From: Acinetobacter larvae
GTDB lineage: Bacteria; Pseudomonadota; Gammaproteobacteria; Pseudomonadales; Moraxellaceae
Length of the DNA: 64,000 bases
Direction: 5' to 3'
Assembly: GCF_001704115.1 (NCBI RefSeq)
Contig: NZ_CP016895.1
Span: forward strand, 1,736,001-1,800,000
A model generated the notes under the pieces. The model had not been told where the DNA came from. It saw only the letters and a list, made by a program, of their open reading frames with translations, and did not search any database. Positions 8,629 through 17,481 of the stretch are shown piece by piece. Position 1 is the stretch's first letter, and every line of letters begins with the position of its first letter. The position numbers and the translations under genes were made by a program.

Positions 8629-11117
8629 TGGGCGGACTTTTTAAAGGTGCAACGATCAGCATGTCTGATACCCGCATTAACTCGATGCGGATTCAGCAAT
8701 CAGCCTATGGTCTATGTCAGCCACTGGTGTATGGTAAGACACGCATCACGGCTAATATGTTTTGGTACGGCGATTTCACTGCCATAGCACATACTACAAC
8801 CACTAAATCGGGCGGTAAGGGCGGTAAAACCAAAACACGTAATACCACCTATACCTATAGCGCATCATTAATGCTGGGGCTATGTGAGAATCCAATTAAA
8901 GATATTGGTATCGTGTGGCGTAATAAAGAACAATTGGTTGAAAAGCAAGAAAATGGAATTAAATTGCAGCCGATCGATCAACTTGGTTTTGAGTTGTTTG
9001 ATGGCAAGAATAATTCTCGATGGGGTTATTTACAGACCAAACACCCCGATGAAGCACTGAATTATCCATATCTTGGCTATGTGGCCAGTGCCAATTACGA
9101 CCTAGGTGATAGTGCAAGCCTCTCAAATCACACCTTTGAAGTGATTAGTACTATTACGCTTTCAGATACGATCCATGATGCTAATCCAGCTGATGTGATC
9201 AAAGACTTTATAACAAATCCGCAGTACGGCGCAGCGCCCAATATTAACATTGAAGATTTATCGGAATTTCGCACCTACTGTCGGGCTGCTAATTTATTGA
9301 TTAGTCCTGCGTTTACGGAGCAGAACAAAGCAGCAGAAACCATTGATGAAATTGTTAATGCGGTAAATTGCGCCGTAGTGCCAAGCCCAGATGGTCTAAA
9401 AATTAAATCGTTTGGAGATAGCGCAATCACGGGAAATGGTGTGACATTCACGCCAGATCTAGCACCGGTCTATCACCTTACCGACGATGATTTTATCGGT
9501 GAAGACGAACCAATTAGAGTGCGCCGTAGCCGTGATACCGATGCTTATAACCACACTCAGATTGAGTATGTGAATCGTTACAACCAATACAACACTGAAA
9601 CTGTAGAGGCTAAAGATCAGGCAAATATAGAAATGTTTGGCTTACGCACTGAAGATCCGGTGAAGCAAGCATTCTTTTGTGAGCCTAAGATCGCTAGACA
9701 TGCCTGCCAGCTCCGCCTGCAGCGTTTGCTGTATGTGCGCAATGAGTACGAGTTTAAATTGGGGTGGAAATATTGCCGTCTTGAGCCAATGGATATCGTA
9801 ACGCTCACAGATTGGGACATAGGGCTTAATCGCTTTCCTGTTCGCATAACTCGCGTAGAAGAAGATGATGAAGGCTTGCTGACAGTCACGGCTGAAGAAT
9901 TAGCTATCGGCTCCAGATCTGCTGTTGAATACGATTTGCAATCGTCAAATGGATACCAAGGCGGTAATGAAGAGCCGGGAAATGTAAATGCGCCAGTAAT
10001 CTTTGAGCCACCATTAGAGTTAACCGGCGGCCAAAATGCGATTTATGTGGCTGTATCTGGTGGTATCAATTGGGGTGGTTGTAATGTTTGGGCCAGCTTA
10101 GATAATGCGACCTATGAAATGATTGGCACTGTATACGGATCAGCACGTTACGGGTATCTCAAAGATGGGGTTGATGCTGAAGCAACCTCAATGCAAGTAC
10201 AGTTAAATACTTCAGGACAGATATTTGGTGGGACTTTGGCTGATGCTCAAGTCGATGCAACGCTGTGCAAGCTCGGTGATGAGTATGTCAATTATCAACA
10301 GGCAACTTTAAATGGAGCGGGTTTATATACGCTAGATGGACTACTGCGTGGTCGTTTTGATGATGCGCAGGCACATAATACCGGTGAGTCATTTGTGCGT
10401 ATCGATCGGGCCATCTTTGAGTATTCAATCAATAGTAATTTAATTGGTAAGCGTATTTACTTGAAATTCACCAGCTTCAATGGTCTACAGCAAAAAGAGC
10501 AATCACTAGATGAGGTATCAGCATATAGCTATACGGTTAAGGGTGGAAAACCTGCAGGTGTCAAAGGTTTATCCCTACAGTCGCCGTTTCTCGGTACGAG
10601 CTTTAAAGTGCAGTGGCTCAGTGCAACGGGTGCGATTGGTTACGCCGTGCAAGTCTGGTCGAATGGCCGGATGCTGCGAGAAGTGGACGCAGCAAACTTG
10701 GACTATAGCTACTCTATTGAGGAAGCGAAAGTCGACGGCATTGAGCGTTCATATGATATTCGTGTCGCCAGTAAGAATAGGGATGGCATAAGCAGCTACG
10801 CTGAGCTTTCAATTAGCAACCCAGTGCCAGATAAACTATTAAATGTTTATAGCTCGGCAACTAAGGATTCAGTAACTATAAGTTGGGTGCCAAGCGATGC
10901 ACCGGATTTAAAGGATTATGAGGTTTGGATTAGTACAGATGCAAACTTTAATCCTGAACGAACTGCATCCGCGTGGATCGGTACTGCGACTACATGCACG
11001 ATCAGCAATCTGCAATCAACCACAACGTACTATGTGCGTGTAGCTGCACGTGACGTATGGAAAGCAACAACTTGGAATTATTCAGATCGGATTACACAAT
11101 CTACAGCTGAGGCTTAG
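8628..11117 (+). CDS. Tail tip / host specificity protein (J-like)
   Basis: 829 residues from ATG 8628, which overlaps the preceding TAA; a longer frame starting at 8511 only reads through the NlpC gene. The N-terminal half holds the conserved tip-protein core, with phrases such as LCQPLVYGKTRI and HTQIEYVNRYNQYN. The C-terminal 190 residues look like two fibronectin type III-like beta domains, the second ending TTYYVRVAARDVW. It probably forms the tail tip that contacts the cell surface. Confidence 0.88.
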   Translation: MGGLFKGATISMSDTRINSMRIQQSAYGLCQPLVYGKTRITANMFWYGDFTAIAHTTTTKSGGKGGKTKTRNTTYTYSASLMLGLCENPIKDIGIVWRNKEQLVEKQENGIKLQPIDQLGFELFDGKNNSRWGYLQTKHPDEALNYPYLGYVASANYDLGDSASLSNHTFEVISTITLSDTIHDANPADVIKDFITNPQYGAAPNINIEDLSEFRTYCRAANLLISPAFTEQNKAAETIDEIVNAVNCAVVPSPDGLKIKSFGDSAITGNGVTFTPDLAPVYHLTDDDFIGEDEPIRVRRSRDTDAYNHTQIEYVNRYNQYNTETVEAKDQANIEMFGLRTEDPVKQAFFCEPKIARHACQLRLQRLLYVRNEYEFKLGWKYCRLEPMDIVTLTDWDIGLNRFPVRITRVEEDDEGLLTVTAEELAIGSRSAVEYDLQSSNGYQGGNEEPGNVNAPVIFEPPLELTGGQNAIYVAVSGGINWGGCNVWASLDNATYEMIGTVYGSARYGYLKDGVDAEATSMQVQLNTSGQIFGGTLADAQVDATLCKLGDEYVNYQQATLNGAGLYTLDGLLRGRFDDAQAHNTGESFVRIDRAIFEYSINSNLIGKRIYLKFTSFNGLQQKEQSLDEVSAYSYTVKGGKPAGVKGLSLQSPFLGTSFKVQWLSATGAIGYAVQVWSNGRMLREVDAANLDYSYSIEEAKVDGIERSYDIRVASKNRDGISSYAELSISNPVPDKLLNVYSSATKDSVTISWVPSDAPDLKDYEVWISTDANFNPERTASAWIGTATTCTISNLQSTTTYYVRVAARDVWKATTWNYSDRITQSTAEA

Positions 11118-11135
11118 ATTTTTAGTTTCAACCAA

Positions 11136-11160
11136 AACCCACCACACGGTGGGTTTTTTT
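11136..11160 (+). terminator. Rho-independent terminator-like hairpin
   Basis: Stem AACCCACC/GGTGGGTT followed by a T-run, between the tip protein and the fibre gene. Confidence 0.75.
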
Positions 11161-11173
11161 ATGGGGTAATGAA

Positions 11174-13660
11174 ATGCCAATACCATCAAAAGAGCAAATG
11201 ACTGGAAGCAATGTTTCCGAATCGCAGTTTAAAAGTGGAATGGATAATATTGTTGATTATCTAAAAGATGCCGAACAAGAGAGTTTAATTCTAGATGAAG
11301 AAAGTCAGCTGAAGCTATTTAAGCCTACAGTTGGACGCCACGCCAAAACTTTAGATAGTGGAAAGGTCTGGCGCTGGGACGGCGCACGCTGGAATGATGC
11401 GGGGCTGAGTGATTTAGATTTGGCGAAAGATATTATCAACAACCCTGTTTTAGTATTTACAACATCAATTTCAGTTGACAGCGATGGCGTTGTAACTATT
11501 CCGTCTTTCTATGCAATGAAAGTCGGTGCTATGAAACTATATGATAGTGAATTCATTTTTGCACCAGAGGGATACGGATATGCTTATACTCTTTATTATA
11601 ATTTCGATACGCATGAAATAACATTCTCGCAAGCAAGTGTTCGCCCGAAAAGTGGTAGTGAAACTTTGATCGGTGTTGCGTATCATGGCCGCTTCGCATC
11701 TGAATATGCTGTTAAGTATAAGAATGAAACAAATGTAATTCCCAAGCTATCTAATGAAGTGCTTAATGCACGTTTAGTTCCTGAGTTACCACTTGACTTT
11801 CTTTATGCATTTAATAGTCCAGACAGTCCAGATTCCGCACCAGTTGTTGCTATTAACGACACAACGTTGCAGAGCCTTGGTATTCGACATGCTCAAAAGT
11901 TAGATCCGCTTGGAAAGCGTGGTGGTTTTGCACAAGTATCTTTGTTTGATCGCAAAATAAGAAACAGTATGCACTATATACTAGCTATTCTAGTTTGCGA
12001 TCCTACGGGTGTATTTGACTTCGGTACGGGTGGTGGTGCAAGGGCGTATTTCGGAAAAGCAAGCGCAAACAACTCAGATTATGCAAACTTTAAAACATTA
12101 GATGCTAGAGAATTTGACTTCAATCAGCTTAGCTCAACTGTACGATTATACTTTTCAGAGCAACGTAATGTTGTTCTAGATCAAGCTAAGTACCCTGACT
12201 CTTATATAAATAATAGTCTGATTGGCGCACGTGTAGGCGCTGATGCTCCAAATGTAATGTACATCAGCGGGTACTGGATCTCATATACTGCTGACATTAA
12301 AGGCTACAAGTCTCAGATTTCACTATCAGATACTTACTACCCGTCTTTTGAGCGCGTGAGTGATGCAACAATTCTGAGTTATTTGTATTTACGCAGTGTA
12401 AAAAATACTGCTGATGTATCAAAGATAAATAGTGAATTAAGAGGGTTAGAAGAGAAAAAGCAAGATAAGTTTACATCAACATTGCAAAGTCTTTATGCTG
12501 ATTTACACAATCCATTGATGTCTGTGAATATTAAGTTAGTTGGTGACTCAATCACATGGGGGACAGGTGCAAGCAATGTTTCTGCATCATCCCCACGAAC
12601 AGGGAGGTTAACTGATCCACGAAATACCACAGACCCAAAAAGCCCAACTTGGGCTAACTTATTGCGCCAGTATTTGGTAACCACGTTTACAGATGGGCAG
12701 TTGATAGAAGATGCACCAGGTAGTGCGTATGGTGAAAGTGAAAATATAATTATTCTCTCTAAAGATGCAAATCTATTCAAATTTGCAAATCCTAATAAAA
12801 CTGTAAAATTTACAACGGAATATATAAGAACGTTAATCAAAGGTGCAGCAGTAGATAGCAAGGAATATTTAGATATTGTTCCACCAACTTATCCATCAAA
12901 TTATCCTTCTGAATTTTCATTTGAAATGAATGGTTCGGGTTTTAAGATTGTTTTGGCTAAATTCGCAACAGGTACACCAGAGACATATTTTGCGAATGTT
13001 TATATTGATGGCGTTCTGCATAAAAAGATTGAGCTTACTGCTGATACAACTGCATTTAATTATGAAGAAGTTATAACACTACCAAATAACGGTAAGCATT
13101 TAATTACGATCAAAAATGAAAGTTCAATAATGAGTGCTATGCGTATTCAGAATATAGTTGTCAAAAAATCTGTAAAAGTAAGTAATGACGGAATTATTGG
13201 AAGTACGACAAAATCCTGGTTAGAACGTGTCAAGTTATCTGAGTCAATTAAACATAATGATGATTATGTATTTGTGCAGCTTGGTACAAATAACCGTGGA
13301 TATGGTAGTGCTAATGATTATTCACTAAACTCTTTTTCAACTGAACTTCGAAAAATTGTTGATGATATAGATACATTATCAAACGGCAATGCAAAAGTTA
13401 TTCTAATGTGTGCTAACGCGGTCACATTAAATGACTATCCGACGTCAGAAAATAATCAACATAGTTCAATGAAAACAATCAACTCAGCAATTAAGCAAAT
13501 CGCTGATGAAAAGAAATTAAGCTTTATTAGTAATTATGAAGCAACCCAGCAATTGAAGCTTGATAAAGTTGATTTCTTAAAAGATGGATTGCATCCGAAT
13601 GATTACGGCTATCGAGTGATGTTTGAGAATATAAAGCGAAATATTGTTGATCAAAAATAG
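11174..13660 (+). CDS. Tail fibre with C-terminal SGNH/GDSL hydrolase domain
   Basis: 828 residues. The N-terminal 130 residues probably attach to the tail. The last 370 residues carry SGNH blocks in order: GDSITWG near residue 457, GTNNRG near 704 and DGLHPNDYG near 805, giving Ser, Asn and Asp/His catalytic residues. Such domains remove acetyl groups from capsule or O-antigen, so this is the likely receptor-binding depolymerase or esterase. Base composition is more AT-rich than the neighbouring tail genes, consistent with exchange of the receptor-binding region. Confidence 0.85.
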   Translation: MPIPSKEQMTGSNVSESQFKSGMDNIVDYLKDAEQESLILDEESQLKLFKPTVGRHAKTLDSGKVWRWDGARWNDAGLSDLDLAKDIINNPVLVFTTSISVDSDGVVTIPSFYAMKVGAMKLYDSEFIFAPEGYGYAYTLYYNFDTHEITFSQASVRPKSGSETLIGVAYHGRFASEYAVKYKNETNVIPKLSNEVLNARLVPELPLDFLYAFNSPDSPDSAPVVAINDTTLQSLGIRHAQKLDPLGKRGGFAQVSLFDRKIRNSMHYILAILVCDPTGVFDFGTGGGARAYFGKASANNSDYANFKTLDAREFDFNQLSSTVRLYFSEQRNVVLDQAKYPDSYINNSLIGARVGADAPNVMYISGYWISYTADIKGYKSQISLSDTYYPSFERVSDATILSYLYLRSVKNTADVSKINSELRGLEEKKQDKFTSTLQSLYADLHNPLMSVNIKLVGDSITWGTGASNVSASSPRTGRLTDPRNTTDPKSPTWANLLRQYLVTTFTDGQLIEDAPGSAYGESENIIILSKDANLFKFANPNKTVKFTTEYIRTLIKGAAVDSKEYLDIVPPTYPSNYPSEFSFEMNGSGFKIVLAKFATGTPETYFANVYIDGVLHKKIELTADTTAFNYEEVITLPNNGKHLITIKNESSIMSAMRIQNIVVKKSVKVSNDGIIGSTTKSWLERVKLSESIKHNDDYVFVQLGTNNRGYGSANDYSLNSFSTELRKIVDDIDTLSNGNAKVILMCANAVTLNDYPTSENNQHSSMKTINSAIKQIADEKKLSFISNYEATQQLKLDKVDFLKDGLHPNDYGYRVMFENIKRNIVDQK

Positions 13661-13663
13661 TAT

Positions 13664-13685
13664 GGCGCATATAGCGTCTTTTTTT
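13664..13685 (+). terminator. Terminator-like hairpin before lysis genes
   Basis: GGCGC-ATATA-GCGTC followed by seven Ts. A similar element is at 59252-59272 in prophage B, at the same place. Confidence 0.6.
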
Positions 13686-13707
13686 ACGTCTAAATTCAGG
13701 AAAGATC

Positions 13708-13992
13708 ATGTCTGAAAACAGTAGTGTTGTCGTCGAAACGGCGTCAGCAGCAGTAACTTCTTTGTCCTCAAAAACTGCAATGGTCGGCGGCAGTGTCGGC
13801 TTTGTTGCATGGTTTGCATCACTTGATTGGATTGCAATAGTCAGTATCTGCGTTGCAGTTGTTGGTGGTGTAATCAGCGTTTGCAATTTCTTTGTAAATC
13901 TCAAATATCAACGTCAAAAAAATAAACGTGAGCAGGAGATTCATGAGCTCACAAAGCGAAAACTGGAAGGGGATTGCAATGTCAAAAAGTAA
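13708..13992 (+). CDS. Holin-like protein (prophage A)
   Basis: 94 residues with hydrophobic stretches VGGSVGFVAWFASL and IAIVSICVAVVGGVISVC and a basic, charged C-terminus. This is the pattern of small holins that open the inner membrane. The gene overlaps the endolysin start by 14 bases. It is nearly identical to 59293-59574 in prophage B, differing in a handful of positions. Confidence 0.8.
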   Translation: MSENSSVVVETASAAVTSLSSKTAMVGGSVGFVAWFASLDWIAIVSICVAVVGGVISVCNFFVNLKYQRQKNKREQEIHELTKRKLEGDCNVKK

Positions 13993-14524
13993 ATATCTCA
14001 TTGCTGGAACACTAGCCGCCTCGCTTACCGCAGGCGGTTTTTTTATATCTGGTGTAAGTGATCAGCAGGTGCAAGAGACTGCAAAAGCAGAAGGGTTCAC
14101 AGCAAAGCCAATTATTCCAGTAAAAGGGGATGTGCCCACGATTGGTCACGGCACGACAAAATACCCTAATGGGGTACGAGTTAAAATGTCAGATCCAGAA
14201 ATTACACGTAAGCAAGCGCATGAATACTTGAAAACACATATAAATCAGGAAGCCAGAGGGTTTAACAATTCATTAAATGGGGTGAAGGTGTCTCAGGCAG
14301 AGTACGACCTTTATATGGACTTTGTTTACAACTTCGGTATTGGTAACTGGCAATCATCATCAATGCTTCGCAACTTGAAAGCAGGACAATATACGCAAGC
14401 CTGTAAGTCGCTTTTGCTATACAAGTTTTCGTCTGGTCGTAACTGTTCTATTCGCTCGAATGGCTGCTATGGCGTCTGGACCCGACAAGTCGATCGGCAT
14501 AAGAAATGCTTGGAGGCACAATGA
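13979..14524 (+). CDS. Endolysin, T4-type lysozyme (GH24) with SAR-like N-terminus
   Basis: 181 residues from ATG 13979; the longer frame from 13928 lies in the holin gene. Residues 5-26 form a weakly hydrophobic segment rich in A and G (LIAGTLAASLTAGGFFISG), as in signal-arrest-release endolysins. The catalytic region reads AEGF then GDVPTIGHGTT, giving the Glu-Asp-Thr triad. The D-containing loop is unusual (VKGD where most have YxD). A terminator-like hairpin lies inside the gene at 14016-14044. Confidence 0.85.
   Translation: MSKSKYLIAGTLAASLTAGGFFISGVSDQQVQETAKAEGFTAKPIIPVKGDVPTIGHGTTKYPNGVRVKMSDPEITRKQAHEYLKTHINQEARGFNNSLNGVKVSQAEYDLYMDFVYNFGIGNWQSSSMLRNLKAGQYTQACKSLLLYKFSSGRNCSIRSNGCYGVWTRQVDRHKKCLEAQ
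14016..14044 (+). promoter_or_regulatory. Terminator-like hairpin inside endolysin coding sequence
   Basis: Stem CCGCCT/AGGCGG with a 10-base loop, followed at once by seven Ts, about 37 bases after the start codon. Prophage B has a different-sequence hairpin at the matching place. Possible intragenic attenuator. Confidence 0.5.
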
Positions 14525-15006
14525 ACTGGTACCTGATTTGGAAATACAAACACTGGATCGCAATCGCGGTCCTTTCTTTTATGTACCTTGGGCAAGTGGC
14601 TTATACCAATCATTTAGGTGGTGAGTTGCGTACGGCCGAGGCAAAACATCAAGCTTATATCGATAACCAAGAAAAACTGTTAGTGCTGGCACGGGCCGAT
14701 GCTGCTGTTAAAGAAAAGCAATGGTCTGAACAACTGTTAAAAGCGGAGAGAAATTACAATGTTCGAATTAAACAAATCGCTGCTGATGCTGCTAGTGCTC
14801 AGTCCGCTGCTGACAGCTTGTCAAAGCAACTCGATACAGCCAAAAGCCGTATGTCCACAGCTCCCCGTGAGACCATCATTAAGTACGTCAATACCAGCTC
14901 AGACATACTTAAAGAGTGTGTCGCTGAATATCGAACGCTGGCAGAAGCAGCTGACGGGCACGCAGCTGATGCAAAGCGATTAATCGATGCTTGGCCTTCG
15001 GAGTAA
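14521..15006 (+). CDS. Rz: i-spanin, Rz-like
   Basis: 161 residues from ATG 14521. One N-terminal membrane helix (HWIAIAVLSFMYLGQVA) is followed by a long periplasmic coiled coil rich in A, K, Q and E. Overlaps the endolysin stop by 4 bases. With Rz1 it joins inner and outer membranes for the last lysis step. Rz1 is encoded inside it in another frame. Confidence 0.85.
   Translation: MNWYLIWKYKHWIAIAVLSFMYLGQVAYTNHLGGELRTAEAKHQAYIDNQEKLLVLARADAAVKEKQWSEQLLKAERNYNVRIKQIAADAASAQSAADSLSKQLDTAKSRMSTAPRETIIKYVNTSSDILKECVAEYRTLAEAADGHAADAKRLIDAWPSE
14759..14983 (+). CDS. Rz1: o-spanin, Rz1-like lipoprotein embedded in Rz
   Basis: 74 residues in a different frame, entirely inside Rz. It has a signal peptide with lipobox LLTAC (Cys at residue 21), followed by a short Pro-rich mature part, the standard Rz1 layout. 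This is a real overlapping gene rather than a shadow frame; prophage B has the same arrangement. Confidence 0.85.
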   Translation: MFELNKSLLMLLVLSPLLTACQSNSIQPKAVCPQLPVRPSLSTSIPAQTYLKSVSLNIERWQKQLTGTQLMQSD

Positions 15007-15019
15007 TGGTTTTGATTAT

Positions 15020-16198
15020 TTAGTATTTCTGCAAAGTTAATAACCATTGTGATATTGATGTTTTAGCGATCCCTAACATTAATTCGTATGTAGGGGTCAC
15101 TAATTTCTCAATGGTTTTATCCTGAGTTTCAGAAAATTGTATAGTTTCAAAAAATTTATTGTAAATTGATTGTGGGTCTGTATGGGGTGGTTGTTTACCT
15201 GCGTGCACAAAGCCGCTTCTATAAGCATATGTCTTTTTGATGATAGATATCAGATCATTTTTTTGCATTTTTGAAGGGTGAAATTCAGATGATGAGTCAT
15301 ATGGATATTCATTCCAATCATATCTTGAGATAACTATATTCTCCCAAATTTCAGGGGGAGCAAATTCAAAAATAAAATCAGTAAAGATATCAGTCAAAGC
15401 TTTCTTGTCATTTGCATGTCTAATTCTTTTATATTCTGCAAATAATTCCTCGAGTGATGGATCGCCTTTAGTTAGTTCTTGCCAGTGACTTTCTTTAAGC
15501 CTTGTATCAATGTTACGTTCAACTTTTAGACTGTTTTTGTTGTTCTGAGCAACAGCCTCAATAGCTGAAATCAATAATAAATATGCTAAACCAAAATCGT
15601 CTCTTTTAAAAACCAGAGATAATTGAAGTAACCGTATAGACTGAAGAAAAATTACATAGTTCTTTTCGCTAATGGTTTTTAAATTTTCAATAAGTTCATT
15701 TAATTCGAGTATAAAACAATCCTCTTCATCTGTTTTAAGTAAGCTGATATGAGCTCCTGGGCCAGCTGCTAAGAATGGAAGAGTTAATGCAACTTCATCG
15801 ATACAGTGCTGTGGAATATTATTAATGTCATTAAACTCTAATCCGTAGCCATTTCGTGGGCTTTTAACTGGGGTTAGCGTCACAAAACTGACTAATGTAC
15901 TAAGAATTTCTCCAAACAGATGTGGTTGTGTGGATAGTTTATTTAATATCCAATTAGGATTTTCAAGAAAACTAAAAAGCGATTTATAAGAAGCAGGAAG
16001 ACTAATACTTATACTTGGTTGAATGGTGAAATCCGCAAGTTTCCAAGGTTTACTTATTTCAAAAGTTGTGCTTATACAACTAAATGATGGTTGTTTTTCA
16101 CCAAATTGGAATTCCTGATTCTTGTTGTATAAATCTGATCGCAAGTAGTATAAACACTCTTCGAACAAAACATGGTCTGCTAATACAAATCTAGGCAT
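15020..16198 (-). CDS. HEPN-like (ApeA-type) accessory protein
   Basis: 392 residues, opposite to the lysis genes. The C-terminal half has LAYLLLISAIEAVAQ and later YRSGFVHAGK, which contains the R-x4-H motif of HEPN domains. The spacing and wording resemble Apea-like HEPN proteins (PF18739), some of which are abortive-infection nucleases. The N-terminal half (residues 1-150) is not recognised. It has its own AT-rich composition and none of the ACGGCG motif frequent in the phage core, so it looks acquired. HEPN call moderate, defence role inferred. Confidence 0.6.
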   Translation of the reverse strand: MPRFVLADHVLFEECLYYLRSDLYNKNQEFQFGEKQPSFSCISTTFEISKPWKLADFTIQPSISISLPASYKSLFSFLENPNWILNKLSTQPHLFGEILSTLVSFVTLTPVKSPRNGYGLEFNDINNIPQHCIDEVALTLPFLAAGPGAHISLLKTDEEDCFILELNELIENLKTISEKNYVIFLQSIRLLQLSLVFKRDDFGLAYLLLISAIEAVAQNNKNSLKVERNIDTRLKESHWQELTKGDPSLEELFAEYKRIRHANDKKALTDIFTDFIFEFAPPEIWENIVISRYDWNEYPYDSSSEFHPSKMQKNDLISIIKKTYAYRSGFVHAGKQPPHTDPQSIYNKFFETIQFSETQDKTIEKLVTPTYELMLGIAKTSISQWLLTLQKY

Positions 16199-16643
16199 AT
16201 TCTAACTAACCTTAATTAAAACAATCAGAAGGGTAACATGATAATTTAAAATATGTATGACGGTTTGAGATTAGCGTACGATGTTGTCACCTAATTTTGT
16301 TGTTGTAAATAATGTGGTAGTTTACGACAGGTTTCTTGACAGCTTATAATTCTAGATAGTGATACACTATCAAAAATAAAACATAACATATTGAAAAACA
16401 TGAATATAAAAATAATAGAGTTTAATAGCAATTCATTGAAACGGGTTCAACTCCCATCACCCCTTAAATTTATCCCTGCATCTTTCCTGGTTAGGATTCA
16501 TTTTTAATATTCCGCATTTTTCCACATGTATTAACCTAACTATATGATATTTATTTTAATAATTTCCCCGACCCTCGGGACCAAGATTCAGAATCTTAGA
16601 TTCTATAAAAAACCCCAAGCATATAAGCCTTGGGGTTTTTTTA
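16199..16643. other. 445-bp gap without a clear gene
   Basis: Very AT-rich. It contains a T-arm-like string (ACGGGTTCAACTCCC near 16440-16454), but the arm does not pair cleanly and no tRNA is present. A hairpin with CCCCAAG/CTTGGGG and a T-run ends it at 16611-16642. It looks like foreign or host-derived filler at the edge of the inserted accessory block. Confidence 0.5.
16611..16642 (+). terminator. Rho-independent terminator
   Basis: Stem CCCCAAG/CTTGGGG with a 9-base loop and TTTTTTTATT after it; A-run before the stem makes it possibly bidirectional. Confidence 0.8.
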
Positions 16644-16675
16644 TTGTCTAAATTTAAAGGCAGTGAAAAGCAGTC

Positions 16676-16879
16676 TACGTTGCTGACAGCTTGTCAAAGC
16701 AACTCAGTGAAGCCCAACGCCGTGTGCCCACAGCTACCACCAAAACCATCGTTGAATACATCGATGCCAGCGCAGACGTACTCAAAGCGTGCGTCGCTGA
16801 ATATCGAACAGTGGCAGAAGCAGCTGACGGACACGCAGCTGATGCACGGCGATTGAGTGAGGGGTGGCCAATAGATTAG
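16676..16879 (+). pseudogene. 3' remnant of an Rz/Rz1 spanin pair
   Basis: From about 16,680 the sequence repeats the end of a spanin gene in both overlapping frames. The Rz frame reads SKQLSEAQRRVPTATTK to the end, and the Rz1 frame reads LLTACQSNSVKPNAVCPQL. It is nearly identical to 60,364-60,545 of prophage B and less like the local spanin at 14,8xx. The membrane anchor and signal peptide are missing, so it is a broken copy left by recombination. Confidence 0.85.
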
Positions 16880-16962
16880 GCCACTCTAAATTTACACAAC
16901 AAAATTGAGACTTGTATTTGATTATGATAAAAATATGCAAAATATTTTAGAAAAGAAGAACG

Positions 16963-17481
16963 ATGAAAGGTTTTGCAATTCATAATGCCCCAACGGATCA
17001 CGGCGGTTTAATTCCATCGACTCAGGTTAGAAGCTCACAGCAAGGCAATTTATTTGTACGTGCTGGTGATGGTCATTTTTGCCCTAAGTGTAAATGCTGG
17101 TCTACAGTAATCAAAAGCCACGATCTCATAATCTTTGATGGTAAGGCTGTGGCTTATGCAGGGGACAAGTTAACTTGCGGTGCAACTATTCAACCACAGC
17201 AATCTCATGTTGTGGGAGATAGTGGAGGGGTTAATTATACTGGTGTTGACAATTTAAAAGTGGAAATTTTAAGTTACTCTGATAAATATCAGCTTTTAGA
17301 TGAAAGTACATCTGAGCCACTTATTAATCAGCATTATAAAATTTATAGAGAAAGTGGGGATATTATAGAAGGAAAGACTGATAATAATGGTTATACACAA
17401 AATATTTTAAATGACAACAATGCTGAGGTGGTTACAATTGAGGTTGTTGGGGGTGATGTGGATTTAAAGGATTTATTATAA
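16963..17481 (+). CDS. PAAR domain protein
   Basis: 172 residues. Residues 1-90 read as a PAAR spike tip: repeated Gly-rich turns, a Cys pair (FCPKCKCW), then AYAGDKLTCGATI. PAAR proteins cap VgrG spikes of type VI secretion or contractile tails and carry effectors. The C-terminal 75 residues look like a beta-rich effector-linking extension (LINQHYKIYRESGDI). Prophage A has a non-contractile tail, so this more likely serves a host secretion system. Coupled to the next gene by TAATG. Confidence 0.75.
   Translation: MKGFAIHNAPTDHGGLIPSTQVRSSQQGNLFVRAGDGHFCPKCKCWSTVIKSHDLIIFDGKAVAYAGDKLTCGATIQPQQSHVVGDSGGVNYTGVDNLKVEILSYSDKYQLLDESTSEPLINQHYKIYRESGDIIEGKTDNNGYTQNILNDNNAEVVTIEVVGGDVDLKDLL

Noticed and set aside
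13527..13904. Minus-strand frame over the fibre end and holin
   Set aside because: A mirror of strong plus-strand coding; a similar mirror frame appears over the prophage B holin, as expected from near-identical DNA.
16430..16470. tRNA or tmRNA 3' end suggested by ACGGGTTCAACTCCC
   Set aside because: The arm has a mismatch, no CCA and no upstream anticodon arm could be found.
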